Source: an uncultured Christensenellaceae bacterium
GTDB taxonomy: Bacteria > Bacillota > Clostridia > Christensenellales > UBA3700
Assembly (NCBI GenBank): GCA_944380295.1
Contig: CALWHE010000004.1
Location: 1 to 64,000 of the forward strand
Length of the DNA stretch: 64,000 nt
Reading direction: 5' to 3'
Shown here: piece after piece, positions 1 to 8,105 of the stretch
How the letters are laid out: every line of letters starts with the position of its first letter
Numbering within the stretch: the first letter of the stretch is position 1
Program-made: the position numbers and the translations under genes
The notes under the pieces: model-generated
What the model was told of the DNA's origin: nothing
Seen by the model: only the letters and a program-made list of their open reading frames with translations
Database searches by the model: none

Positions 1-4
1 AATT

Positions 5-50
5 GCTTTTGCCTTGACCGTTGCACCGCAACACGGCGGCAAGGCAAAGC
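5..50. repeat. Imperfect hairpin at the left window edge
   Basis: Arms GCTTTTGCCTTG (5-16) and CAAGGCAAAGC (40-50) pair with one bulged T, and the loop contains a second inverted repeat. It lies downstream of the carB-dapF terminator and has no coding potential that I recognise. It resembles the TTTTTGCC/GGCAAAAA hairpins near 11.58 and 62.18 kb. Confidence 0.5.
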
Positions 51-107
51 TCCTAAGCCTACAACCGCCGCGCACCCGAAAGCACGGCGCCGGTGTTTGT
101 AACTTGC

Positions 108-142
108 AAAAAAATACCCGCCCGGCAGCAGCGCCGGACGGG
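108..142 (-). terminator. Rho-independent terminator of carA-carB/dapF
   Basis: On the minus strand a 9-bp GC-rich stem (134-142 with 117-125, one G.T pair) is followed by a run of seven T (positions 114-108). It begins 22 bases after the carB-dapF stop codon and ends that operon. Confidence 0.85.
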
Positions 143-163
143 CTTGCTTTTTTGCTCGGCTTA

Positions 164-3100
164 TCAGATCTCCACGCTGCCTTCAAACACCTTGACCGCG
201 TCGCCGGTCATATAGACGGCGTCGTCCGTGTAATTCACGACCAAATCTCCGCCCAGCAGGCGCACGGTGATGTCGTTGCCCTTCTTGCAATGACCGTTGA
301 GGCACGCCGCCACGGCGGAGGCGCAAGCGCCCGTGCCGCAGGCAAAGGTCTCGCCGCTGCCGCGCTCCCACACGCGCATTTTCAGCGTGTGATCGTCCAG
401 CACCTTGACGAATTCCACGTTCACGCCCTCGGGGAAGAGCGGCGATTCTTCAAACGCCCGCCCTATCTTGTCCACGTCGATATTATCCACGGCGTCTTCA
501 AAGATCACGCAATGGGGATTGCCCATGGACAGGCAGGTGGCTTCGTATTTTTTACCGTCCACTTCCACGGTGCGGGCGATAACGTCTTTGCCGTCCAGCT
601 TGACGGGCACCGCCTCGGGCGCAAGTTCCGCCCTGCCCATGTCCACGCGCACCTGTATGACCTCGCCGGCGCGGGTGATGACTTTGACGTTCTTTATGCC
701 GCTGAGCGTTTCCACGGTGAATTCCTTTTTGTTGACCTTGTGCGTATCGTAAAGATATTTTGCCACGCAGCGAATGCCGTTGCCGCACATTTTGCCCTCG
801 GAGCCGTCCAGGTTGAACATGCGCATCTTGGCTTCCGCCTTGTCCGAATCGCAGATGAGGATCACGCCGTCGCCGCCGATGCCGAAGTGCCTTTCGGAAA
901 GCCGGACCGCCAGACCTTCCGGGCTGTCCAGATCGTTGCCGCCCATGCAGTCGAAGTAGATGTAATCGTTGCCGCAGCCCTGCATTTTGACGAATTCCCT
1001 CTTCACCTTGCCCGTGCGCAGCTTGTTGATGTCCACCAGCTCCGTGTTGTATTCGGAATAACGGCTCATCAGGCTGTTCACCACCGCTTCCGCCGTGTCT
1101 ATGGAAGTGAGGCAGGGGATCGCGCGCTCTATGGCTTTGCGGCGTATCTTCACGCTGTCACGCGTGGGCAGTTTGCCCTTGGCAGAGGTGGAGATGATGT
1201 AATTGACCTTGCCGCTTTCTATCAGCGTGAGGTTGTTTTCAAACTGGTTCTGGTGTATCTTGTCCACCACTATCACGTCCATGCCCGCCTTTTTGAGCAC
1301 GGCAGCCGTGCCGGCGGTGGCGTATATGGTATAACCCAGATCGTCGAACTTCTGCGCTATCTCCGCTATCTCGCCCTTATCCTGGTCGCGCACGGTGATG
1401 AACACGCCGCCCTTCTTGCGCATCTTGTAGCCCGCCGCCACCAGACCTTTGAACAGCGCCTCTTCCAGCGTGGAAGCGATGCCCAGCACCTCGCCGGTGG
1501 ACTTCATCTCCGGTCCCAGCTGGGTGTCCACGTTGCTCAGCTTTTCAAAGGAGAACACCGGCACCTTGACCGCCACATAAGGGGAGTTGCGGTAAAGTCC
1601 CGTGCCGAAGCCCATGTCTTTGAGCTTTTCGCCCAAAATGGCGCGGGTGGCAAGATCCACCATGGGAATGCCCGTGACCTTGCTGATATAAGGCACGGTG
1701 CGCGAAGAACGCGGGTTGACCTCTATCACGTAAAGCTCGCCGTGATAGATGAGATACTGGATGTTGACAAGTCCCACCGTGTGCAAAGAAAGCGCCAGCT
1801 TGCGGGAGCTGTCCACGATGCGCTCTATCATCTCGTCGCTGATGTTCCAGGAAGGATAGACGGCGATTGAGTCGCCGGAGTGGATACCCGTGCGCTCTAT
1901 GTGCTCCATCACGCCGGGGATGAGAATATCCTCTCCGTCGCAGATGGCGTCCACTTCTATCTCCGTGCCCATCAGATATTTGTCCACCAGCACGGGGTTT
2001 TCTATCTTCTGCGCCAGGATGACGTCCATGTATTGGGAAACGTCCGCCTCGGAATAACATATCTCCATGTTCTGTCCGCCCAGCACGTAAGAGGGGCGCA
2101 GCAGCGCGGGATAGCCTATCTCGCCCGCCACCTTGATCGCCTCTTCCTTGGTCATCACGGTGAAGCCGCGCGGACGCTTGATCTGCAACTCTTCCAAAAG
2201 CTCGTCAAAGCGCTCTCTGTCTTCCGCCATGTCGATGTATTCCGCCTGCGTGCCCATGATGGGAATGTTCTTTTCGCGCAGCATTTTGGTCAGCTTGATG
2301 GCGGTCTGTCCGCCGAACGCCACCACCACGCCGTCCGGCTTTTCCGTGTTGATGATGGAGAGCACGTCCTCATTGGAGAGCGGCTCGAAATAAAGCCTGT
2401 CCGCCGTGTCGAAGTCGGTGGACACCGTTTCCGGATTGTTGTTGACGATGACCACTTCGTATCCCCTGGCTTTGAGCGCCCACACGCAGTGCACGGAGGC
2501 ATAGTCGAACTCTATGCCCTGACCGATGCGGATGGGTCCGGAACCGAAGACGATCACCTTTTTCTTGTCGCTCTTCAAGTTGTCGATGAACTCGCGCGCC
2601 TCGTTTTCCTCGTCGTAAGTGGAGTAGAAGTAAGGCGTCTGCGCGGCAAATTCCGCGGCGCAGGTGTCCACCATCTTGTAAGAAGCGTAACGGGGATTTT
2701 TTATCTTCTGCCCGCTCAGCTCTTCTATCGTGGAATCGAGGTAACCCATCTTTTTGGCTTGCAGATACAGCTCGTCCGTGAGCTTTTCTTCCGCCAGTTT
2801 TTTGTCCATTTCCACCAGGTTTTTCAGCTTGGCGATGAACCAGGGGTCTATCTTGGTGATCATGTTGATCGCCTCTATCTCCACACCGCGGCGCAGCGCC
2901 TCATAGACGACGAAGATGCGCTCGTCGTCGCAGTCGTGCAGCTTGTCCCACACCTGGCTGTCCGTCCAGCCGGCATACTTTTTGGAGCGAAGGCTGTCTT
3001 TGGAGATCTCCGCGCCGCGCACCGCCTTCATGATGGCTTGCTCGAAGGTGGTGCCTATCGCCATCACCTCGCCCGTGGCTTTCATCTGCGTGCCCAGCTT

Positions 3101-4210
3101 GCGGTTGGCATAATAGAATTTGTCGAACGGCCACTTGGGGAATTTGACCACGATATAGTCTATCGCCGGCTCGAAGCAGGCGTAAGTCTTGCCCGTGACC
3201 TTGTTGAGTATTTCGTCCAGCGTATAGCCGATAGCTATCTTGGTAGCCACCCTGGCAATGGGATAACCCGTTGCCTTGCTTGCCAGCGCGGAAGAACGGC
3301 TCACGCGCGGATTGACCTCTATCACCGCGTATTCAAACGAATCCGGGCGCAGCGCGAACTGCACGTTGCAGCCGCCGTTGACGCGCAGCTTGTTGACTAT
3401 GCGCAGCGCGGCGGAGCGCAGCATTTCGTATTCTTTGTCCGCCAGCGTGACCGCGGGAGCGGCAACGATGGAGTCACCCGTATGCACGCCCACGGGGTCG
3501 AAGTTTTCCATGGAGCAGATGGCGATGGCGTTGCCCTTGGAATCGCGCATCACTTCAAACTCTATCTCCTTCCAGCCGCTTATGCACTTTTCCACCAATA
3601 TCTGATGTATGGGAGATACGCGCAGACCGCCGCTTGCTATCTCTATGAACTGCGCCTCGTCGTCGGCTATGCCGCCGCCGCTGCCGCCCAGCGTGAAAGC
3701 GGGGCGCACGATGACGGGATAACCTATCCTTCTTGCCACCGCCACGGCGGTGTCTATGTCCTCGGCGATGTCGGAGGGAATGACCGGCTCGTTTATCTCC
3801 GCCAGCGTTTCCTTGAAGCGCTCTCTGTCCTCCGCCCTGTCTATCGTTTCCGGATCGGCGCCCAGCAGGGTGACGTTCATCTTTTCCAAAAAGCCCTCTT
3901 TGGCAAGCTGCATGGAAAGGGTAAGACCCGTCTGACCGCCCAGCGTGGAAAGCAGGCTGTCGGGACGCTCTTTTTCTATGATCCTCTTGACGGTGGTGAG
4001 GGTGAGCGGCTCTATGTATATCCTGTCCGCCACGGCGTTATCCGTCATGATGGTGGCGGGGTTGGAGTTGACCAGCACCACTTCAAGTCCGTCTTCTTTG
4101 AGGGCGCGGCACGCCTGCGTTCCCGCATAGTCGAACTCCGCCGCCTGACCGATCACGATGGGACCGGAACCTATGACCATTACTTTGTGCAAATTCTTGT
4201 TGAGCGGCAT
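164..4210 (-). CDS. carB/dapF: Carbamoyl-phosphate synthase large subunit fused to diaminopimelate epimerase
   Basis: One uninterrupted 1348-residue frame. Residues 1 to about 1070 are a complete CarB: two ATP-grasp halves, each opening with a GSGPI-type motif (about 14 and 560), then the C-terminal MGS-like allosteric domain. From about residue 1073 a complete DapF follows (begins FVKMQGCGNDY), with both catalytic cysteines in the MCGNGIRC and ACGTGAC motifs. CarB makes carbamoyl phosphate for arginine and pyrimidines; DapF epimerises LL- to meso-diaminopimelate for lysine and peptidoglycan. Start ATG is immediately adjacent to the carA stop, with GGAGG inside the end of carA. A Met codon at 983-985 at the junction could be an internal start, but the nearest purine-rich stretch is about 11 bases away. 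Both enzyme assignments are firm; whether the chain stays fused is not known. Confidence 0.95.
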   Translation of the reverse strand: MPLNKNLHKVMVIGSGPIVIGQAAEFDYAGTQACRALKEDGLEVVLVNSNPATIMTDNAVADRIYIEPLTLTTVKRIIEKERPDSLLSTLGGQTGLTLSMQLAKEGFLEKMNVTLLGADPETIDRAEDRERFKETLAEINEPVIPSDIAEDIDTAVAVARRIGYPVIVRPAFTLGGSGGGIADDEAQFIEIASGGLRVSPIHQILVEKCISGWKEIEFEVMRDSKGNAIAICSMENFDPVGVHTGDSIVAAPAVTLADKEYEMLRSAALRIVNKLRVNGGCNVQFALRPDSFEYAVIEVNPRVSRSSALASKATGYPIARVATKIAIGYTLDEILNKVTGKTYACFEPAIDYIVVKFPKWPFDKFYYANRKLGTQMKATGEVMAIGTTFEQAIMKAVRGAEISKDSLRSKKYAGWTDSQVWDKLHDCDDERIFVVYEALRRGVEIEAINMITKIDPWFIAKLKNLVEMDKKLAEEKLTDELYLQAKKMGYLDSTIEELSGQKIKNPRYASYKMVDTCAAEFAAQTPYFYSTYDEENEAREFIDNLKSDKKKVIVFGSGPIRIGQGIEFDYASVHCVWALKARGYEVVIVNNNPETVSTDFDTADRLYFEPLSNEDVLSIINTEKPDGVVVAFGGQTAIKLTKMLREKNIPIMGTQAEYIDMAEDRERFDELLEELQIKRPRGFTVMTKEEAIKVAGEIGYPALLRPSYVLGGQNMEICYSEADVSQYMDVILAQKIENPVLVDKYLMGTEIEVDAICDGEDILIPGVMEHIERTGIHSGDSIAVYPSWNISDEMIERIVDSSRKLALSLHTVGLVNIQYLIYHGELYVIEVNPRSSRTVPYISKVTGIPMVDLATRAILGEKLKDMGFGTGLYRNSPYVAVKVPVFSFEKLSNVDTQLGPEMKSTGEVLGIASTLEEALFKGLVAAGYKMRKKGGVFITVRDQDKGEIAEIAQKFDDLGYTIYATAGTAAVLKKAGMDVIVVDKIHQNQFENNLTLIESGKVNYIISTSAKGKLPTRDSVKIRRKAIERAIPCLTSIDTAEAVVNSLMSRYSEYNTELVDINKLRTGKVKREFVKMQGCGNDYIYFDCMGGNDLDSPEGLAVRLSERHFGIGGDGVILICDSDKAEAKMRMFNLDGSEGKMCGNGIRCVAKYLYDTHKVNKKEFTVETLSGIKNVKVITRAGEVIQVRVDMGRAELAPEAVPVKLDGKDVIARTVEVDGKKYEATCLSMGNPHCVIFEDAVDNIDVDKIGRAFEESPLFPEGVNVEFVKVLDDHTLKMRVWERGSGETFACGTGACASAVAACLNGHCKKGNDITVRLLGGDLVVNYTDDAVYMTGDAVKVFEGSVEI

Positions 4211-5293
4211 TTATTTTTCCTCCATTCTGCTGATAAATCTGTCGAATAAAAACTGCGTGTCCAAAGGTCCCGCGCACGCTTCCGGGTGGAACTGCACGGA
4301 AAAGGCGTTGCAGCAGGTATACTCTATGCCCTCGCAGGTGCCGTCATTGGCGTTGACAAAGCTCACGCGCCCCTTGTCCTTGGGCAGCGTGTCCCCGTCC
4401 ACCGCGTAACCGTGGTTTTGCGAAGTGACGTATATCCGCTCCGTCCCCACCTCTTTGGCGGGCTGATTGCCGCCGCGGTGACCGTATTTGAGTTTGACCG
4501 TTTTCGCGCCCTGGGCAAGCGCCATCAGCTGATGTCCCAGGCAGATGCCGAACACGGGCACGCCCGCGCCCATCATCTTTTTCACCTGCTCTATCTCAAA
4601 GGTGTTTTCCGCCGGATCGCCGGGTCCGTTGGTGAGCATGATGCCGTCAAAACCTCCCGCTATCACCTCTTCGGCTTTGGCAGAGCTGGGGAACACGGTT
4701 ATCTCGCAGCCGCGCTTGACAAGCTCGCGCTCTATGTTGGATTTGCTGCCGTAATCGAGCAGCGCCACTTTGAACTTCTTCTCTCCCTCGGCGGGGACGA
4801 CGTAACGTTTTTTGCAGGAAGTAGCCTGCACCGCGCCCTTGACGGAATATTCCGCCAAAGCCTTTTTCTGCGCCGCGGTCAACTTGGGAGAAGAGGTGAT
4901 GATGCCGTTCATCACGCCGCGCTCGCGCACTATCTTGGTGAGGTGGCGCGTGTCTATGCCCTGAATGCCGATAACGCCCTGCTCCTTCAAAAAGTCGCCC
5001 AGCCTGCCCTTGCAACGGAAGTTGGAAGGATACTCGCACAGCTCGCGCACGATGTAACCTTTGAGTCTGATGCCGCTGCTCTCAAAGTCCTCCGGGATCA
5101 CGCCCACATTGCCGATGAGGGGGAAGGTCTGCACCACTATCTGCCCGTAATAACTGGGATCGGTGATGGTTTCCAAATAACCAGCCATGGCGGTGGTGAA
5201 CACCACTTCGCCCACGGCTTCGCCCTTGGCGCCGATAGACGTTCCTTCAAACACGTCGCCGCTTGCCAAAACCAAATAAACCTTGTCGTCCAT
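4211..5293 (-). CDS. carA: Carbamoyl-phosphate synthase small (glutaminase) subunit
   Basis: A 360-residue CarA of normal length. The N-terminal half is the CarA-specific domain. The C-terminal half is a class I glutamine amidotransferase with the nucleophile cysteine in FGICLGHQ and the catalytic His-Glu in FHPEA. It hydrolyses glutamine and channels ammonia to CarB. The start ATG has AAGGA upstream. The stop codon abuts the carB-dapF ATG with no gap, so the subunits are translationally coupled. It is preceded by a 180-base leader holding a promoter, a short reading frame and a terminator. Confidence 0.96.
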   Translation of the reverse strand: MDDKVYLVLASGDVFEGTSIGAKGEAVGEVVFTTAMAGYLETITDPSYYGQIVVQTFPLIGNVGVIPEDFESSGIRLKGYIVRELCEYPSNFRCKGRLGDFLKEQGVIGIQGIDTRHLTKIVRERGVMNGIITSSPKLTAAQKKALAEYSVKGAVQATSCKKRYVVPAEGEKKFKVALLDYGSKSNIERELVKRGCEITVFPSSAKAEEVIAGGFDGIMLTNGPGDPAENTFEIEQVKKMMGAGVPVFGICLGHQLMALAQGAKTVKLKYGHRGGNQPAKEVGTERIYVTSQNHGYAVDGDTLPKDKGRVSFVNANDGTCEGIEYTCCNAFSVQFHPEACAGPLDTQFLFDRFISRMEEK

Positions 5294-5327
5294 AAGCCCG
5301 TCCTTGTGTGTTTATTTTGACCGCTAG

Positions 5328-5353
5328 AAAAAAACCTCGGCTTTAAGCCAAGG
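5328..5353 (-). terminator. Attenuator-like terminator in the carA leader
   Basis: On the minus strand a 7-bp stem (5353-5347 with 5341-5335) and a 5-base loop are followed by seven T (5334-5328), 35 bases before the carA ATG. A terminator between the promoter and the first gene implies conditional read-through. I see no PyrR-type binding element. The stop codon of the leader reading frame lies in the loop. Confidence 0.75.
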
Positions 5354-5471
5354 TCTTTATAACGGTAATACGCTTGTTTGCGGGAAAAACGCCGCAAAGC
5401 TCCGAATAAATATCGGGGCGGACAGATTGTGCGGAAACGGGCGTCACGCCCATGATTTGTGCTCCTGCCAC
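5343..5471 (-). CDS. Putative 42-residue leader peptide of the car operon
   Basis: A GTG codon at 5471, preceded by AGGAG six bases upstream, opens a 42-codon frame whose TAA lies in the loop of the leader terminator. An in-frame ATG at 5453, also preceded by AGGAG, is the alternative start. A ribosome close behind RNA polymerase would cover the 5' arm of the terminator and allow read-through. A T-run (GTTTTTCCC) just before the terminator could slow the polymerase when UTP is low, as in the E. coli pyrBI leader. The peptide shows no family resemblance. Its translation is inferred only from position. Confidence 0.35.
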   Translation of the reverse strand: MAGAQIMGVTPVSAQSVRPDIYSELCGVFPANKRITVIKTLA

Positions 5472-5498
5472 GGCGCTCTCCTTTTTTGCATTTTAATC

Positions 5499-5527
5499 AG
5501 TATACCACAACTTTGCGATTTGCACAA
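5499..5527 (-). promoter_or_regulatory. Promoter of the car operon
   Basis: Minus strand: -35 TTGTGC (5527-5522), 17-base spacer, extended -10 TATACT preceded by TGG (5504-5499). The predicted transcript starts near 5492 and carries a leader of about 200 bases. Confidence 0.75.
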
Positions 5528-5534
5528 TTGTTTT

Positions 5535-5969
5535 TTACCGCGTTTTTTCATTTTTTCTCCGCGCCGGATTTTGCGATATCCGCGCGCGGATCCCGTCTCC
5601 GCCGTCCGACGTCACGCCGCCGCCGGGAGGAACGGCGGCGCAGAACAGCTCCGAACAAAAAATGAAAACGTCCGCGCGCAAACAGCCTTTTTTCGGAGAA
5701 GCGGGCGCGTCTTTTCCGCCCTCTTCCCCGCGGAAAGCGCCCTCCACCGTCACGCCCGGCGCCACCAAAAGCAGCGGGCATTCCGTCCCGGGATATTTTT
5801 TCCGCAAAGCGCGCACCGCCGCCGCGGCAAGGCGGTCGCGCCTGCACGGAAGACAGTAAAATATCAGCCGTTCCCCCCGCATAAAAAGCTCTTCGAGCAC
5901 GGGCGTGAGCGCGGCGAAAAAGCGCTGTTCGTCAACTATTTCCCGCTGTCCGCAAAAAGCTATCCTCAT
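5535..5969 (-). CDS. Small protein of unknown function, possibly SLOG/Rossmann-like
   Basis: A 144-residue frame that I do not recognise firmly. The N-terminus (MRIAFCGQRE, then a helix and a second strand LIFYCLP) suggests a small alpha/beta fold such as those of the SLOG/DUF1273 group. The C-terminal 40 residues are basic and low in complexity, so the end may not be functional. A perfect TATAAT lies at 6004-5999, but no Shine-Dalgarno precedes the ATG. It is divergent from the XRE regulator and shares its control region. Its 3' end runs up to the car promoter. A coding role is likely but not certain. Confidence 0.5.
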   Translation of the reverse strand: MRIAFCGQREIVDEQRFFAALTPVLEELFMRGERLIFYCLPCRRDRLAAAAVRALRKKYPGTECPLLLVAPGVTVEGAFRGEEGGKDAPASPKKGCLRADVFIFCSELFCAAVPPGGGVTSDGGDGIRARISQNPARRKNEKTR

Positions 5970-5998
5970 CGAAAACAGGACAATATCTTTACTTCATC

Positions 5999-6019
5999 AT
6001 TATAAAGTGCTACACGCAC
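5999..6019. promoter_or_regulatory. Divergent control region with -10 box and palindrome
   Basis: TATAAT on the minus strand (6004-5999) belongs to the 144-residue gene. Immediately upstream is the inverted repeat GTGC-N5-GCAC (6007-6019). The position between a regulator gene and its divergent neighbour suggests an operator for the XRE protein, which is an inference. Confidence 0.4.
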
Positions 6020-6074
6020 AATTAATATATTTTCGCCGCAAAATTTTATACTTATGACATATAGGCAGGTGATC

Positions 6075-6314
6075 ATGACTTTATCCGAAGCGATAGCGGC
6101 ACACATAGAAGAACTGCTGCGGCTCAACGGCATGACGCAATACAGGCTGTTCAAAGCCTCGGGCGTGCCGCAGTCCACCATCAGCAGCATACGCAGGCGG
6201 AAAAACGCTTCCGTCAGCTCCCTTTTGCTCTGGCAGCTGGCGCAGGGCTTTGGCATGAGCCTGCGCGAATTTTTCGATTCTCCCCTTTTCGACACGGAAA
6301 ACATAGAAAATTGA
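6075..6314 (+). CDS. XRE/Cro-family helix-turn-helix regulator
   Basis: A 79-residue protein that is almost entirely a lambda-repressor-like DNA-binding domain: helices AAHIEELLRLNGMTQYRLF, then the recognition helix VPQSTISSIRRRK, ending in FGMSLREFFDSPLF. This short single-domain form is common in Firmicutes. I chose the ATG at 6075, preceded by AGGTG, over the one at 6054, which has no ribosome site. It is transcribed divergently from the 144-residue gene, with a palindrome between them, and ends at a clear terminator. Its regulon is unknown; repression of its neighbour is the simplest guess. Confidence 0.8.
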   Translation: MTLSEAIAAHIEELLRLNGMTQYRLFKASGVPQSTISSIRRRKNASVSSLLLWQLAQGFGMSLREFFDSPLFDTENIEN

Positions 6315-6367
6315 ACGCCCGCGGCGCGGGTATACACCCCGCCCATGCGCGCGCCATGCCGCTACGT

Positions 6368-6394
6368 CCGCCCCTTTCCGCGGGCGGTTTTTTT
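6368..6394 (+). terminator. Terminator downstream of the XRE gene
   Basis: Stem CCGCCC (6368-6373) with GGGCGG (6382-6387), 8-base loop, then seven T. Confidence 0.8.
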
Positions 6395-6421
6395 GTTGAA
6401 AACGCGGATTTTTCGCAGAAA

Positions 6422-6446
6422 AAAGAGCGACGCCTTGTCGCTCTTT
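6422..6446. repeat. Perfect 10-bp inverted repeat
   Basis: AAAGAGCGAC (6422-6431) and GTCGCTCTTT (6437-6446) pair perfectly across a 5-base loop. On the minus strand the stem runs into six T, so it could stop antisense transcription; no minus-strand gene to its right requires it. Confidence 0.6.
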
Positions 6447-6671
6447 CCCCCGCCGCGGCGACAGGGTGACTCGCCTCACGCGGACGGAAAATGTCTTGTC
6501 CTTTTTTTTGTGTTCGCCTGCGGCGGCGGATTTTCCCGCGTTTTCCGCATAATTTACACAAACTTTACATTTTCACCCACGCTTCCGCCGCCCGCCTCTC
6601 CGTCCGGGAAAAACGCGCTCCGCGGCGGTTTTCGCCCCTTCCTCTTCTTTGCCGTTTGCGGAAATTTTTAC

Positions 6672-6700
6672 TTGTCTTTTCCGCGATTATCTTTTATAAT
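6672..6700 (+). promoter_or_regulatory. dnaA promoter placed at the start codon
   Basis: TTGTCT (6672-6677), exactly 17 bases, TATAAT (6695-6700). The expected start of transcription is about 6706-6709, on or next to the ATG at 6709. No Shine-Dalgarno precedes either candidate start. Confidence 0.75.
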
Positions 6701-6708
6701 GTATGCGT

Positions 6709-8085
6709 ATGGAAAACAAGGACGTGAATATACTTTGGGAAGCGGCTCTGGTGGATCTTTCCCGCGTCATCTCCACGGTGTCTTATCAGCTGTGGCTTTC
6801 GGACGTGAAACCGCTGAAAATTTTTAACAACAAACTGGTTTTGAGCGTGAAACTGCATTCCAACAAAACGCAGCTGGACAACGTCTTGCGCGACAAGATC
6901 GTGGCATGCATACGCAAAAACAGCGACTTTGTCAACGATTTCATGGTGGTTTTGCAATCGGACGAGCAAAATCTGGAAGAGGCGGAGAGCGCTTCTCTCC
7001 CCCTTGCGGAAGAGGCGGAGAGAGAAGAGACGGAGAGCGCGGCGGCTTCTTCCCGCTTCAAGAGCAGTTTTACCTTTGACAACTTTGTGGTGGGCGACAG
7101 CAACCAGCTGGTGTTCGCCGCCGCCAAAACGGTGGCGGAAGAGCCGGGCAAGCGTTACGACCCCCTCTTCATTTACGGCGGCGTGGGCTTGGGCAAAACG
7201 CACATCATGCACGCCATCGGCAATTACATCTCCGCCACCCGTCCCCAGCTGCGCGTGCGTTACGCGGCGGCGGAAACCTTTACCAACGACTTCATAGAGA
7301 GCATACGCACCAACAAGGATTCCGGTCTGAACCGCAAATTCCGCGACAAATACCGCAACGTGGACGTGCTGATGCTGGACGACATACAATACATAGCCAA
7401 CAAACCGGGCACGGAAGAGGCGCTTTTCCACACCTTTAACTTTCTGATAGAAAACGAAAAGCAGATAGTCCTTTCCAGTGACCGCCACCCTTCTCTGCTC
7501 AAAAACATAGAAGACAGGCTCATCTCCCGCTTTGCCTCCGGACTGACGGTGGACATAGCGCCGCCGGGACTGGAAACCAGGATAGCCATCATTCAGCGCA
7601 AGGCATATGGCAGGCGCTTCCACATCTCTTCCGAGTGCATGTATTACATCGCGGAAAAGATAGACACCAACATCCGCGAGCTGGAAGGCGCGCTGAACAA
7701 GGTGGCTTTTTTCTGCGAGATGAACAAGGTGACGGCAGACAGCATAGACGTGATACGCGAAGCGCTCAGGGACGACATAGAAGAGGGCGGCAGAGCGCTG
7801 AATTACGAGGACATTTTGGACGCCTGCGCCGCTTACTTCGGCGTGCGGCGGGACGACATCACCGGTTCGCGCCGCAGCAAACAGATAGTTTCCGCCAGAC
7901 AGATGGCTATTTATCTCATCTACGACATCCTGGGACTGCCGCTGGCGGACATAGGCGCCTGCATAGGCGGCAAAGACCACACCACCATAGGTTACACCCG
8001 CGACAAGATAGAAAAGCTGCGCCGTGAAGACCCCATTGTGGAAAGACAGATACAGGACATCCGCGCCAAGCTGGGCAAGGCGTAA
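6709..8085 (+). CDS. dnaA: Chromosomal replication initiator DnaA
   Basis: A 458-residue DnaA. An N-terminal domain I is followed by a short acidic linker, then the AAA+ domain with Walker A GGVGLGKT (about 157) and Walker B LMLDDIQ (about 223). The C-terminal domain IV has the DNA-binding signature GGKDHTTIG (about 421; GGRDHTT in most species). It binds DnaA boxes and opens the origin. The next gene is parB, with no dnaN, recF or gyrase gene in between. An ATG two codons earlier (6703) is possible; I prefer 6709 because the promoter would start transcription there and there is no ribosome site for either. Confidence 0.96.
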   Translation: MENKDVNILWEAALVDLSRVISTVSYQLWLSDVKPLKIFNNKLVLSVKLHSNKTQLDNVLRDKIVACIRKNSDFVNDFMVVLQSDEQNLEEAESASLPLAEEAEREETESAAASSRFKSSFTFDNFVVGDSNQLVFAAAKTVAEEPGKRYDPLFIYGGVGLGKTHIMHAIGNYISATRPQLRVRYAAAETFTNDFIESIRTNKDSGLNRKFRDKYRNVDVLMLDDIQYIANKPGTEEALFHTFNFLIENEKQIVLSSDRHPSLLKNIEDRLISRFASGLTVDIAPPGLETRIAIIQRKAYGRRFHISSECMYYIAEKIDTNIRELEGALNKVAFFCEMNKVTADSIDVIREALRDDIEEGGRALNYEDILDACAAYFGVRRDDITGSRRSKQIVSARQMAIYLIYDILGLPLADIGACIGGKDHTTIGYTRDKIEKLRREDPIVERQIQDIRAKLGKA

Positions 8086-8105
8086 TAAATAAGAAGGAGC
8101 ATACC

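Larger units (their letters stand above)
6315..6671. other. Gap upstream of dnaA with no recognised gene
   Basis: Apart from the two hairpins listed separately this 357-base stretch holds no gene that I recognise. It is pyrimidine-rich on the plus strand. I looked for DnaA boxes (TTATCCACA and close variants); only a weak TTTACACA-like word near 6554 is present, so I do not call an origin. Confidence 0.5.

Noticed and set aside
1880..4249. A 789-codon open frame opposite carB
   Set aside because: Antisense to conserved CarB motifs, with no recognisable domain.
5343..5530. PyrR-binding attenuator
   Set aside because: The conserved PyrR loop sequence was not found in the leader.
6315..6700. 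oriC upstream of dnaA
   Set aside because: No cluster of DnaA boxes or AT-rich unwinding element could be identified by eye.
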